This document shows, piece by piece, positions 1 to 4,749 of a stretch of 5,466 nt of DNA. The stretch is taken from positions 1-5,466 of the forward strand of contig DMOO01000136.1 in the NCBI GenBank assembly GCA_003456855.1. Direction: 5' to 3'. How positions within the stretch are numbered: position 1 is the stretch's first letter; every line of letters begins with the position of its first letter. A program made the position numbers and the translations under genes. The stretch is from Sphaerochaeta sp. (GTDB lineage Bacteria > Spirochaetota > Spirochaetia > Sphaerochaetales > Sphaerochaetaceae). The notes beneath the pieces are model-generated. The model had not been told where the DNA came from. It made no database searches and saw only the letters and a list, made by a program, of their open reading frames with translations.

Positions 1-1
1 C

Positions 2-697
2 TCCTCCGGAGCATCCTTCTTCGTGGGACTTGGCTTCGTTGTGGGAATCTCCTATGCCGATGTCTCCCTGCCGGTTGTAGCCTTCATAGGATCGATGCTG
101 ACAACCGGCCTGCTCTTTGGGATCTCAAGGAAGAATACAAGCTCCTTACTCCTTTCAGGAATAGCACTTAACTTCCTTCTCAGCGCTGCCACCACCCTAA
201 CCATCTACATGTCCAACCACCAGGCGGACAACATCCTCTTCTGGACACTTGGAAGCCTCGGTAACTCCAGCTGGAGCCGCCTTGCCATCATGGCTGCGAT
301 AACAGCAATGGCTGCAATCATCGTTGCCAGAAGCTGCAACGCAATGGATCTGCTTCTCATGGATGACAGCACAGCCATATCAAGCGGCCTCAACATCAAG
401 CTCACAAGAATCATCCTCCTTGCAGTTGCCTCCATCGTTACAGCCACAATCGTCTGCTTCTGCGGAATCATCGGCTTTGTGGGCCTGATGAGCCCCCACT
501 TCATCAGAATTTTAGTAGGACCAAAGCACAGGAGGCTCCTGCCCCTCTCCATGATGATGGGAGCGGTGATTCTCTTGTTCTCCGACATAGTGTGCAGATA
601 CATAGTAGCCCCTTCCCAGCTCCCGATAGGAATTGTCACCTCCATCCTAGGTGCACCAGTATTCCTCATGTTGCTGAGGAAGAAGAAATTCAAGTGA
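2..697 (+). CDS. FecCD/BtuC-family ABC importer permease, 5'-truncated by the window edge
   Basis: This is an inner-membrane permease subunit of a type II ABC importer for ferric siderophores, haem or cobalamin. The reading frame is open from base 2, so the true start lies upstream; the GTG at 23 is an internal Val, not a start. The visible 231 residues compare with about 330 in the family, so roughly the first 100 are missing. Family marks are: Ser-Ser-Gly-Ala at the left edge; the Phe-Trp-Thr-Leu-Gly-Ser-Leu segment (family Trp-Leu-Met-Gly-Ser-Leu); the strongly conserved Gly-Phe-Val-Gly-Leu-Met-Ser-Pro-His segment followed by Gly-Pro-Lys-His-Arg-Arg-Leu-Leu-Pro-Leu, which forms the ATPase-coupling region; and the closing Leu-Pro-Ile-Gly-Ile-Val-Thr...Gly-Ala-Pro-Val-Phe with a Lys-rich tail. 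The substrate cannot be read from this subunit. No ATPase gene follows on this strand; the likely partner is the opposite-strand FecE-like gene at 1622-2383. Confidence 0.93.
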   Translation, partial: SSGASFFVGLGFVVGISYADVSLPVVAFIGSMLTTGLLFGISRKNTSSLLLSGIALNFLLSAATTLTIYMSNHQADNILFWTLGSLGNSSWSRLAIMAAITAMAAIIVARSCNAMDLLLMDDSTAISSGLNIKLTRIILLAVASIVTATIVCFCGIIGFVGLMSPHFIRILVGPKHRRLLPLSMMMGAVILLFSDIVCRYIVAPSQLPIGIVTSILGAPVFLMLLRKKKFK

Positions 698-768
698 GAA
701 ATTAATATTAACTTGTTCAAATAAAATAAGTTAGATTAAGAATAGCTAATAGTCAGCTCAAAATCTGG

Positions 769-793
769 TTGTATAATTATTATATAATTACAA
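769..793. repeat. Imperfect AT inverted repeat
   Basis: The arms TTGTA-ATTAT and ATAATTACAA pair over 10 bp around a 3-nt centre, with a 2-nt bulge (TA at 774-775) in the left arm. The only G/C pair is near the base, so an RNA hairpin would be weak. This could be part of a transcription end zone or chance symmetry in AT-rich DNA. Confidence 0.35.
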
Positions 794-823
794 ATTCATA
801 AATAAATCATAGTTATATAATTA
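780..823. repeat. Direct repeat of 11-mer TTATATAATTA, 33 bp apart
   Basis: An exact 11-mer occurs at 780-790 and again at 813-823. The start-to-start distance of 33 bp is close to three helical turns. In DNA this AT-rich, chance repeats are common, so function is unproven. Confidence 0.4.
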
Positions 824-833
824 ATCTATGATT
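805..833. repeat. Perfect 8-bp inverted repeat, candidate weak hairpin between convergent genes
   Basis: AATCATAG at 805-812 and CTATGATT at 826-833 are exact reverse complements separated by 13 nt. The stem sits near the middle of the convergent spacer and could form in the transcript of either strand. It has only two G/C pairs and no solid T-run after it on either side, so a terminator role is possible but weakly supported. Confidence 0.35.
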
Positions 834-861
834 ATTCTATTTAAACCATATAATACTCATA

Positions 862-878
862 CAATCTAAGCAATCTAA
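862..878. repeat. Tandem direct repeat CAATCTAA, period 9
   Basis: CAATCTAA occurs at 862-869 and 871-878. The reverse complement of the second copy plus one base (AATCTAAC) recurs as GTTAGATT at 730-737, near the other end of the same spacer. The role is unknown and chance is possible. Confidence 0.35.
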
Positions 879-890
879 CCTTAATACAAC

Positions 891-905
891 TTTATATATT
901 ATAAA
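891..905. repeat. Inverted repeat TTTATA-TAT-TATAAA
   Basis: Two perfect 6-bp arms flank a 3-nt centre, 3 bases beyond the stop codon of the leftward membrane-protein gene. It is entirely A/T. It could be a protein-binding palindrome or simply AT symmetry. Confidence 0.3.
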
Positions 906-908
906 TAA

Positions 909-1568
909 TTACTTCTTTTTCTTCTTCAAAGCAAACGCCATGAAGAAGAATCCCAGCACAAACAGTATGTCCTGGATCAGGAAACTGTTGCCTGTGATCA
1001 TCACGTGGTAGCACTTGGCTCCTGTGAGCTTGATCTGGGGATAGAAGAAGGTAAAATTGGATATTGTCTTGTATGACTGAAGCGACATGACGAAGGAGAA
1101 TGCAATGGAGACCATCAATGAGAGAAGCCTCAGGATGGCTGCAGTGAGACCAAGGCCGAACATTGACCTCTTCTTGTTCGACGGAAAGGATTTAAGAAGA
1201 AAGATCAAAGAGACCAAGACGAAAAGAAGCAAGGACACCATAATGTCTATTGTTGCTATGCCATAACTCATGTAGGTCATCTGGACGTTCTTGAGGAAGG
1301 CAGGAAGGCAGATGAAAAGCCTCAGGGCATAGAAGACCACTCCAAGGACACCGGATACAAGGCCCAAGGTGGGAAGCTCGAACACCAATGTCAGTGCAAG
1401 AAGCACTGGAATCAGGATTGAGAACATAGGCACGAACACATTGCCGTAGTTTCCGAATCTGAAGTAGCTGAATTCCACCTTGCCCGTGAAGACGTTTAAA
1501 AGACCTGCGAAGGCCACAAGGCAGAAGAGACAGGCGCCTATGTATCGTATTACAGTATCCTTCTTCAT
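909..1568 (-). CDS. Unrecognised polytopic membrane protein, about six helices
   Basis: I do not recognise this family. The 219-residue protein is strongly hydrophobic, with likely membrane segments near residues 9-29, 44-64, 66-88, 104-126, 136-163 and 195-214. A basic loop (Asn-Lys-Lys-Arg, 131-134) precedes the fifth, and the C-terminus is five lysines, probably cytoplasmic. There is no signal-peptidase motif, enzyme motif or ATP-binding motif. ATGs occur in frame at 1574 and 1568. I prefer 1568, because GGGG at 1577-1580 lies 8 nt from it but only 2 nt from the first, which would add Met-Thr. A perfect extended -10 element just upstream suggests its own promoter, although readthrough from the ATPase gene 53 nt upstream is possible. 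Position beside an ABC ATPase hints at a transport or envelope link, but that is only context. Confidence 0.8.
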   Translation of the reverse strand: MKKDTVIRYIGACLFCLVAFAGLLNVFTGKVEFSYFRFGNYGNVFVPMFSILIPVLLALTLVFELPTLGLVSGVLGVVFYALRLFICLPAFLKNVQMTYMSYGIATIDIMVSLLLFVLVSLIFLLKSFPSNKKRSMFGLGLTAAILRLLSLMVSIAFSFVMSLQSYKTISNFTFFYPQIKLTGAKCYHVMITGNSFLIQDILFVLGFFFMAFALKKKKK

Positions 1569-1576
1569 TGTCATAT

Positions 1577-1582
1577 CCCCTT
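1577..1582 (-). promoter_or_regulatory. Ribosome binding site AAGGGG, decides between two ATGs
   Basis: The purine run AAGGGG on the minus strand is followed by ATATGACAATG. The first ATG (1574) is only 2 nt away, too close for usual initiation. The second (1568) is 8 nt away, which supports the shorter protein. Confidence 0.55.
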
Positions 1583-1588
1583 TTGGAG

Positions 1589-1597
1589 ATTATAACA
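1589..1597 (-). promoter_or_regulatory. Extended -10 promoter for the 909-1568 membrane-protein gene
   Basis: On the minus strand TGT is followed directly by a perfect TATAAT (1589-1594). No good -35 hexamer sits 17 nt upstream; the nearest is TTGATT at only 15 nt. That is common for extended -10 promoters. A start near 1582 would give a leader of about 14 nt to the ATG at 1568, with the purine-rich SD at its very 5' end. Confidence 0.6.
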
Positions 1598-1621
1598 CTG
1601 AAATGCAGGAATCAAATAGAA

Positions 1622-2383
1622 TTATCGGAAAAGGATGATTGACTTTGAGTTGTGCTGGAGGATCTCGCAGTCTATGCCGTAGACGGCCTTGATGTTCTCG
1701 ACTGTCAGAACTGAGGAGACAGGACCGGAGGCCAAGACAGAGCCGTCCTTCAGTAGTATGCAGGAGGTGCAGTTCTGCATTATGGCATTCAGGTCATGGA
1801 GGACGCAGAGAATCGTTCTGCCCTCACCTGCAAGCTTTCTGAGAAGCGAAAGCAGCATCAGCTGGTGTCTTGGGTCAAGATTGTTTATAGGCTCGTCCAG
1901 AGCCAGGATCCTAGTGTTCTGGCAGATTGTCCTGGCAAGCATTGCAAGCTGGAACTCTCCACCGGAGATGCGGGTGATCAGCTTGTCGGCAAGGTGCTCG
2001 ATACCTGTCATCCTAAGTGCTTCATCGACAAGTGATGAGGATGATTCCACATCGCCATAGGCAAAGCGGCCAAGGGCCACAGCCTCACGTACTGTGAACT
2101 CGTCGGATTTCGGAATGAACTGCCCCTGGAAGCTGATTAGCTTCGCTATCTCCTTCTGCTTCAAGGAATTCACATCAGAGCCGAACAGATAGACAGTGTC
2201 ATCGGGGCAGCCAAGCTCCTTGATCAGATACTTGAGCAAGGTGCTCTTTCCAGCGCCGTTTGGACCAGCGATTGCGGTGAAGCCGCCAGCGGAAAGATCA
2301 ATGGAAATCCCCTTTAGAACAGGATCATCCTCATAGCCGCCATTGAGTGATTTGATTGTGATTGGATCATCGGAGAAAGCCAT
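1622..2383 (-). CDS. FecE/BtuD-type ABC importer ATPase
   Basis: This is the cytoplasmic ATP-hydrolysing subunit that drives a FecCD-type importer of iron-siderophore, haem or cobalamin. The 253 residues match the family's usual 250-265. In order they show Walker A Gly-Pro-Asn-Gly-Ala-Gly-Lys-Ser-Thr (40-48), a Q-loop near Gln88, the FecE-typical Phe-Thr-Val-Arg-Glu...Gly-Arg-Phe stretch (96-107), a signature Ile-Ser-Gly-Gly-Glu-Phe-Gln (139-145, Ile for the usual Leu), Walker B ending Leu-Asp-Glu-Pro (catalytic Glu164), a D-loop Asn-Asn-Leu-Asp and the switch His196. All catalytic residues are present. I chose the ATG at 2383: an in-frame TTG at 2404 would overlap the upstream gene by 20 nt, while the ATG follows that gene's stop after one base and has AAGGG 5 nt upstream. 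No permease gene lies next to it on this strand; the likely partner is the opposite-strand permease ending at 697. Confidence 0.93.
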   Translation of the reverse strand: MAFSDDPITIKSLNGGYEDDPVLKGISIDLSAGGFTAIAGPNGAGKSTLLKYLIKELGCPDDTVYLFGSDVNSLKQKEIAKLISFQGQFIPKSDEFTVREAVALGRFAYGDVESSSSLVDEALRMTGIEHLADKLITRISGGEFQLAMLARTICQNTRILALDEPINNLDPRHQLMLLSLLRKLAGEGRTILCVLHDLNAIMQNCTSCILLKDGSVLASGPVSSVLTVENIKAVYGIDCEILQHNSKSIILFR

Positions 2384-2384
2384 C

Positions 2385-2972
2385 TCAGCCCTTGTCGTGG
2401 CCAATGGCTATCAGCATCTTGTTGTAGCCTGTAGGCTCGATCGCCTCCTCTGAGATTTCAACCATGGCAAGTGCCTTGCGTAGCGCCTTGTCGGCAGCCT
2501 CCTTGTCCACACCCTCAAGCGAGTCCAGGCAGATCTCCATCTCAAGGAACCAGCCAAGGTAACGGACGTCAAGGAGCTCAGCATGGATCTTGAAGCCATC
2601 GATTGTGAATGTGAAGTCAAAGCCCTTCTTCCACTTGAGCCTGCAGACCTGAAGCCCTATTCCGCTGTAGAACTCAAGGATGCTGTCCCACTGATTGTCA
2701 GGGGCAACGTACTCAAGCTCCTTGTTCTCCTCTATTCCTATGCTGTCCTTGGATTTGGATGGCTTTGCTGTGAAGAGGACATGGGGTCCCTCCTCGGTGA
2801 TCTCCCTTCGGGTTCGGAACAATGGCTCACCGTCTTCGGTCTGGGACCAGTAGATGTCGAATTTGTTGTTGATTCCGTGGTACTGTGCTGTGGGGATATC
2901 AACGAGGGCCTTCTTGACCCGATCAACATCCTCAGCCTTGACACGTGCCTTCAATTCGATCTCGTAAGCCAT
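2385..2972 (-). CDS. CYTH-domain protein (class IV adenylate cyclase / triphosphatase family)
   Basis: The CYTH fold is a tunnel-shaped beta barrel that binds a triphosphate and two metal ions. Family members are CyaB-type adenylate cyclases (ATP to cAMP) or hydrolases of thiamine triphosphate or inorganic triphosphate. The 195 residues fit the family. Visible marks are the N-terminal Glu4-Ile-Glu6-Leu-Lys8 (ExExK signature), Phe-Asp-Ile-Tyr-Trp (38-42), Arg53 and Arg55 in an Arg-Thr-Arg strand, Lys70, Glu85 and Glu87, basic Lys113/115/116, and Phe-Leu-Glu144-Met-Glu146-Ile, the C-terminal metal-binding strand after Leu-Gly. It ends with a Tyr-Asn-Lys-Met-Leu motif like the usual closing helix. 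Which reaction it performs cannot be settled from motifs. Two adjacent ATGs exist (2975 and 2972). AGGGGG ends 5 nt before the second and only 2 nt before the first, so I use 2972. The neighbours are a YesL-like gene just upstream and the ABC ATPase one base downstream. Confidence 0.88.
   Translation of the reverse strand: MAYEIELKARVKAEDVDRVKKALVDIPTAQYHGINNKFDIYWSQTEDGEPLFRTRREITEEGPHVLFTAKPSKSKDSIGIEENKELEYVAPDNQWDSILEFYSGIGLQVCRLKWKKGFDFTFTIDGFKIHAELLDVRYLGWFLEMEICLDSLEGVDKEAADKALRKALAMVEISEEAIEPTGYNKMLIAIGHDKG
2389..2393 (-). promoter_or_regulatory. Ribosome binding site for the ABC ATPase, inside the end of the CYTH gene
   Basis: AAGGG on the minus strand lies within the last codons of the CYTH gene. 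The next bases are C, TGA (CYTH stop), G and then the ATPase ATG. A site embedded in the upstream gene with one base between stop and start is typical of translational coupling. Confidence 0.55.
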
Positions 2973-2977
2973 CATAT

Positions 2978-2984
2978 CCCCCTT
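2978..2984 (-). promoter_or_regulatory. Ribosome binding site AAGGGGG before a double ATG
   Basis: AAGGGGG on the minus strand is followed by AT and then ATG-ATG. Spacing favours the second ATG (2972). The site lies in the short gap after the stop of the YesL-like gene, consistent with one transcript. Confidence 0.6.
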
Positions 2985-2994
2985 TTCAATGCAC

Positions 2995-3771
2995 TTAGTT
3001 CTTCCACGGGAAGATCATGCCCTTGAGGCTTCTAGGTCCGACAAGCTGCCTTTCCTCGTACAGAAGGTCCTCCCAGTTGATGTCCTTCTTCGTGGCATCA
3101 GGATTGGCCTCCATGAAGTCGTACTTCTTCATGAGTATCCTCATATGGTCCATTCTGATGAGGCTGATGCCGCAAAGACCAGGAACCAAGGTTGCTGTAA
3201 GAACGGTGAGGACGAAGTCGAAGATCGTCCTGAGCAGCAGAAGAACCGTCACACCAAGGTTGTCAGCGACAACGATGAAGCACTTCTTCAAGGTCTTGAA
3301 GGCTCCGTCGGCCTCCATGTGGAAGCAGAGCGGATAGTAGTACTGAAGAGCCAGGACTATGACGAACATCAGCCAGAACATGAGCATTCCCATGAAGATG
3401 CCGAATATGTTGCCGATTGCGAAATAGAACGGCATTACGAACATGACAAGGAATGCAATTACAAGACACATAAGGAAATGCACAAAGCCGTGGCCTATGT
3501 GGTACTTGAAGGCTTCCTTGAAGGCCTTGAACCCGCCCTTCTGGTATCTGCTGTATCCGTAGGTCACGGCACTGACGCCAAGGCCATAGAGGCTGAACAC
3601 CAGCACAGCAAGAACCTGCAATATGATTGAGAGAATGGCGGAGTACTCGCCAACAGCACCTGACAAATAAATGATGAGCAGCGGGACAATGAAACCAAGA
3701 TTCATGATGACGAGCATCAGAAGATTGTCCCAGATGTCAAAGAATCCTTTTTTTATAAGAAAACCAACCAT
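2995..3771 (-). CDS. YesL/DUF624-like polytopic membrane protein
   Basis: This 258-residue integral membrane protein has likely helices near residues 17-37, 45-67, 95-117, 120-145 and 174-205. Its N-terminus (Gly-Phe-Phe-Asp-Ile-Trp-Asp-Asn-Leu, then a hydrophobic Asn-Leu-Gly-Phe stretch) resembles the YesL/DUF624 family, whose molecular function is not established. The middle Tyr-Tyr-Tyr-Pro-Leu and Lys-Lys-Cys-Phe...Asp-Asn segment fits too. The cytoplasmic tail ends Gly-Pro-Arg-Ser-Leu-Lys-Gly-Met-Ile-Phe-Pro-Trp-Lys-Asn, a pattern I associate with spirochaete members from memory. The start is constrained: an in-frame TAA lies 12 nt upstream, so the ATG at 3771 is the earliest possible, yet no purine-rich binding site precedes it. 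It probably heads the unit with the CYTH and ATPase genes. The DUF624 assignment is moderate; the membrane protein call is firm. Confidence 0.8.
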   Translation of the reverse strand: MVGFLIKKGFFDIWDNLLMLVIMNLGFIVPLLIIYLSGAVGEYSAILSIILQVLAVLVFSLYGLGVSAVTYGYSRYQKGGFKAFKEAFKYHIGHGFVHFLMCLVIAFLVMFVMPFYFAIGNIFGIFMGMLMFWLMFVIVLALQYYYPLCFHMEADGAFKTLKKCFIVVADNLGVTVLLLLRTIFDFVLTVLTATLVPGLCGISLIRMDHMRILMKKYDFMEANPDATKKDINWEDLLYEERQLVGPRSLKGMIFPWKN

Positions 3772-3777
3772 GTTAGA

Positions 3778-3806
3778 AATTTACAACCTTATATAAGCAA
3801 TGGCAA
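3778..3806 (-). promoter_or_regulatory. Candidate promoter for the YesL-CYTH-ATPase unit
   Basis: On the minus strand TTGCCA (3801-3806) is followed after exactly 17 nt by TAAATT (3778-3783), matching 5/6 and 4/6 of the sigma70 consensus. The -10 ends only 6 nt before the ATG, so this promoter would make a leaderless or nearly leaderless mRNA. An alternative -10, TATAAG, lies a few bases upstream but lacks a -35. Readthrough from the exonuclease gene is a third possibility. Confidence 0.4.
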
Positions 3807-3851
3807 GACATCCGGGGAAAATTAACTCCCAAGCGGAAGAAAAAACAAATA

Positions 3852-4589
3852 TCACTCGAATTCAATGTACACAGGAGCATGGTCGGAACCAAGCACCGAT
3901 GCATCGATTCCGGCTGCAGTGACCCTGTCGGCAGACCTTGTCGAGACAAGCCAGTAGTCGATTCTCCACCCCACGTTCTTCTCTCTGGCCTTGAATCTGT
4001 AGGACCACCAGCTGTAGGCATCCTTCAGATCCGGATAGAACTTGCGGAAGGTGTCTGTGAATCCGCTGTCCAGCAGCTTGCTGAAGCTTGTGCGCTCCTC
4101 GATTGTGAAGCCTGCGTTGTGGATGTTGGCCTTCGGGTTCTTGATGTCGATCTCCTTGTGGGCAACGTTCATGTCACCGCAGATCAGAACCGTCTTTGAG
4201 GCATCCAGCTCAAGGACGAAGTTCCTGAAGTACTCGTCCCACTCCATCCTGAAAGGAAGCCTTGCAAGGCCATCCTGTGAGTTCGGAGTATAGACGCAGA
4301 CCACATAGTAGTCGTCGTACTCAAGGGCGCAGATTCGGCCCTCGTTGTCCTTTCCGTGCTTCACCGAGAGAGGTTCCTTCTTAGAGAAGACTGCGGTGCC
4401 TGAATAGCCCTTCTTCTCTGCATAGTTCCAGTAGCAGTGGTATCCTGGAAGATCCCAGTCCAGCTGGCCCTCGGAGAGCTTGATCTCCTGCAGACAGAAG
4501 ACATCGGCATCCTTGGACTTGAAGTAATCCATGAAGCCCTTGCCCAGAACAGCCCTAAGTCCATTCACATTCCATGAAACGAATATCAT
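3852..4589 (-). CDS. Exonuclease III family AP endonuclease
   Basis: This is a cytoplasmic DNA repair enzyme that cuts the backbone 5' to abasic sites and usually also removes nucleotides 3'-5' from duplex DNA, with one or two divalent metals. The 245 residues compare with 250-268 in typical ExoIII/ExoA proteins. The expected catalytic set is present: Asn7 in Ser-Trp-Asn-Val-Asn-Gly, Glu35 in Leu-Gln-Glu-Ile-Lys, Tyr100 in Val-Tyr-Thr-Pro-Asn, Asp139 and Asn141 in Gly-Asp-Met-Asn-Val-Ala, Asp211 in Trp-Arg-Ile-Asp-Tyr, and Asp236-His237 in the closing Gly-Ser-Asp-His-Ala-Pro-Val. I chose the ATG at 4589 because it opens directly into the conserved first strand (Met-Ile-Phe-Val-Ser-Trp-Asn) and has GGAGG 5 nt upstream; the frame's earlier ATG at 4667 would run through the promoter. 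It appears to be transcribed from its own extended -10 promoter. Confidence 0.96.
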   Translation of the reverse strand: MIFVSWNVNGLRAVLGKGFMDYFKSKDADVFCLQEIKLSEGQLDWDLPGYHCYWNYAEKKGYSGTAVFSKKEPLSVKHGKDNEGRICALEYDDYYVVCVYTPNSQDGLARLPFRMEWDEYFRNFVLELDASKTVLICGDMNVAHKEIDIKNPKANIHNAGFTIEERTSFSKLLDSGFTDTFRKFYPDLKDAYSWWSYRFKAREKNVGWRIDYWLVSTRSADRVTAAGIDASVLGSDHAPVYIEFE

Positions 4590-4594
4590 CTGAA

Positions 4595-4599
4595 CCTCC
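4595..4599 (-). promoter_or_regulatory. Ribosome binding site GGAGG of the exonuclease gene
   Basis: GGAGG lies 5 nt before the ATG at 4589. It fixes the start and rules out the longer form from 4667. It is the only canonical GGAGG site at a start in the window. Confidence 0.8.
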
Positions 4600-4608
4600 G
4601 TTTCGGAA

Positions 4609-4617
4609 ATTGTAGCA
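4609..4617 (-). promoter_or_regulatory. Extended -10 promoter of the exonuclease gene
   Basis: On the minus strand TGC is followed directly by TACAAT (4609-4614, 5/6 match). A weak -35 candidate, TCGATT, sits at 4633-4638 with 18 nt spacing. The predicted start near 4602 gives a leader of about 13 nt that includes the GGAGG site. Confidence 0.55.
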
Positions 4618-4699
4618 CAGTAATGAGGAAAAAATCGAGTAAACCCACGTATTTGGAGCAAAAACACACTTATAGGCTATTATCATCCTTTAATAATTC

Positions 4700-4728
4700 T
4701 TGACATCTGAACAGGTAAATGGTAAATC
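4700..4728 (+). promoter_or_regulatory. Sigma70-type promoter of the acyltransferase gene
   Basis: A perfect TTGACA (4700-4705) is followed after 17 nt by TAAATC (4723-4728, 3/6), preceded by TGG as an extended -10. The predicted start is near 4735, leaving a leader of about 15 nt before the ATG at 4750. It is divergent from the exonuclease promoter; about 60 bp separate the two -35 regions. Confidence 0.55.
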
Positions 4729-4737
4729 AACTAAAAC

Positions 4738-4743
4738 AAGGGA
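4738..4743 (+). promoter_or_regulatory. Ribosome binding site AAGGGA with an overlapping ATG-ACA-TGA mini-ORF
   Basis: AAGGGA lies 6 nt before the ATG at 4750. Between them an out-of-frame ATG at 4745 opens a two-codon frame, ATG ACA TGA, whose stop overlaps the real start. The longer spacing and the downstream protein support 4750. Confidence 0.5.
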
Positions 4744-4749
4744 TATGAC

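Larger units (their letters stand above)
698..908. other. AT-rich convergent intergenic spacer
   Basis: This 211-bp gap separates two convergent genes. By hand count it is about 18% GC, against about 50% in spot-counted coding stretches. It holds no convincing open reading frame, no tRNA and no GC-rich hairpin with a T-run. It does hold several short inverted and direct AT repeats, listed separately. It may act as a loose bidirectional termination zone, but nothing in it is a textbook intrinsic terminator. Confidence 0.7.

Noticed and set aside
205..720. Leftward open frame of 171 codons across the permease gene
   Set aside because: The rightward frame carries the complete FecCD coupling and C-terminal motifs; the leftward product looks like a shadow.
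2384..2404. TTG start at 2404 for the ABC ATPase
   Set aside because: It adds seven residues with no family match and overlaps the CYTH gene by 20 nt. The ATG at 2383 has better spacing from AAGGG.
2583..3026. Rightward open frame of 147 codons antisense to the CYTH gene
   Set aside because: It overlaps a gene with a full CYTH motif set, spans the gap into the next gene, and shows no binding site or recognisable domain.
2989..3630. Long rightward open frame of 213 codons antisense to the YesL-like gene
   Set aside because: Its product is rich in His, Glu and Lys with no family resemblance, as expected from reading membrane-protein codons backwards. The leftward frame has clear helices and a sensible operon position.
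3814..3850. Possible terminator after the exonuclease gene: a GGGA/TCCC hairpin and a T6 run on the minus strand
   Set aside because: The T-run comes before the hairpin in transcription order, and the stem is only 4 bp with no T-tract after it, so it is not an intrinsic terminator.
4590..4667. N-terminal extension of the exonuclease to an ATG at 4667
   Set aside because: It would translate through the TACAAT promoter and GGAGG site. The family N-terminus begins at the ATG at 4589.
4679..4685. ATTATCA as half of a Fur iron-regulator box
   Set aside because: The matching half is absent, and the site controls neither transporter gene. AT-rich stretches at 769-793 also fail to match the full Fur consensus.
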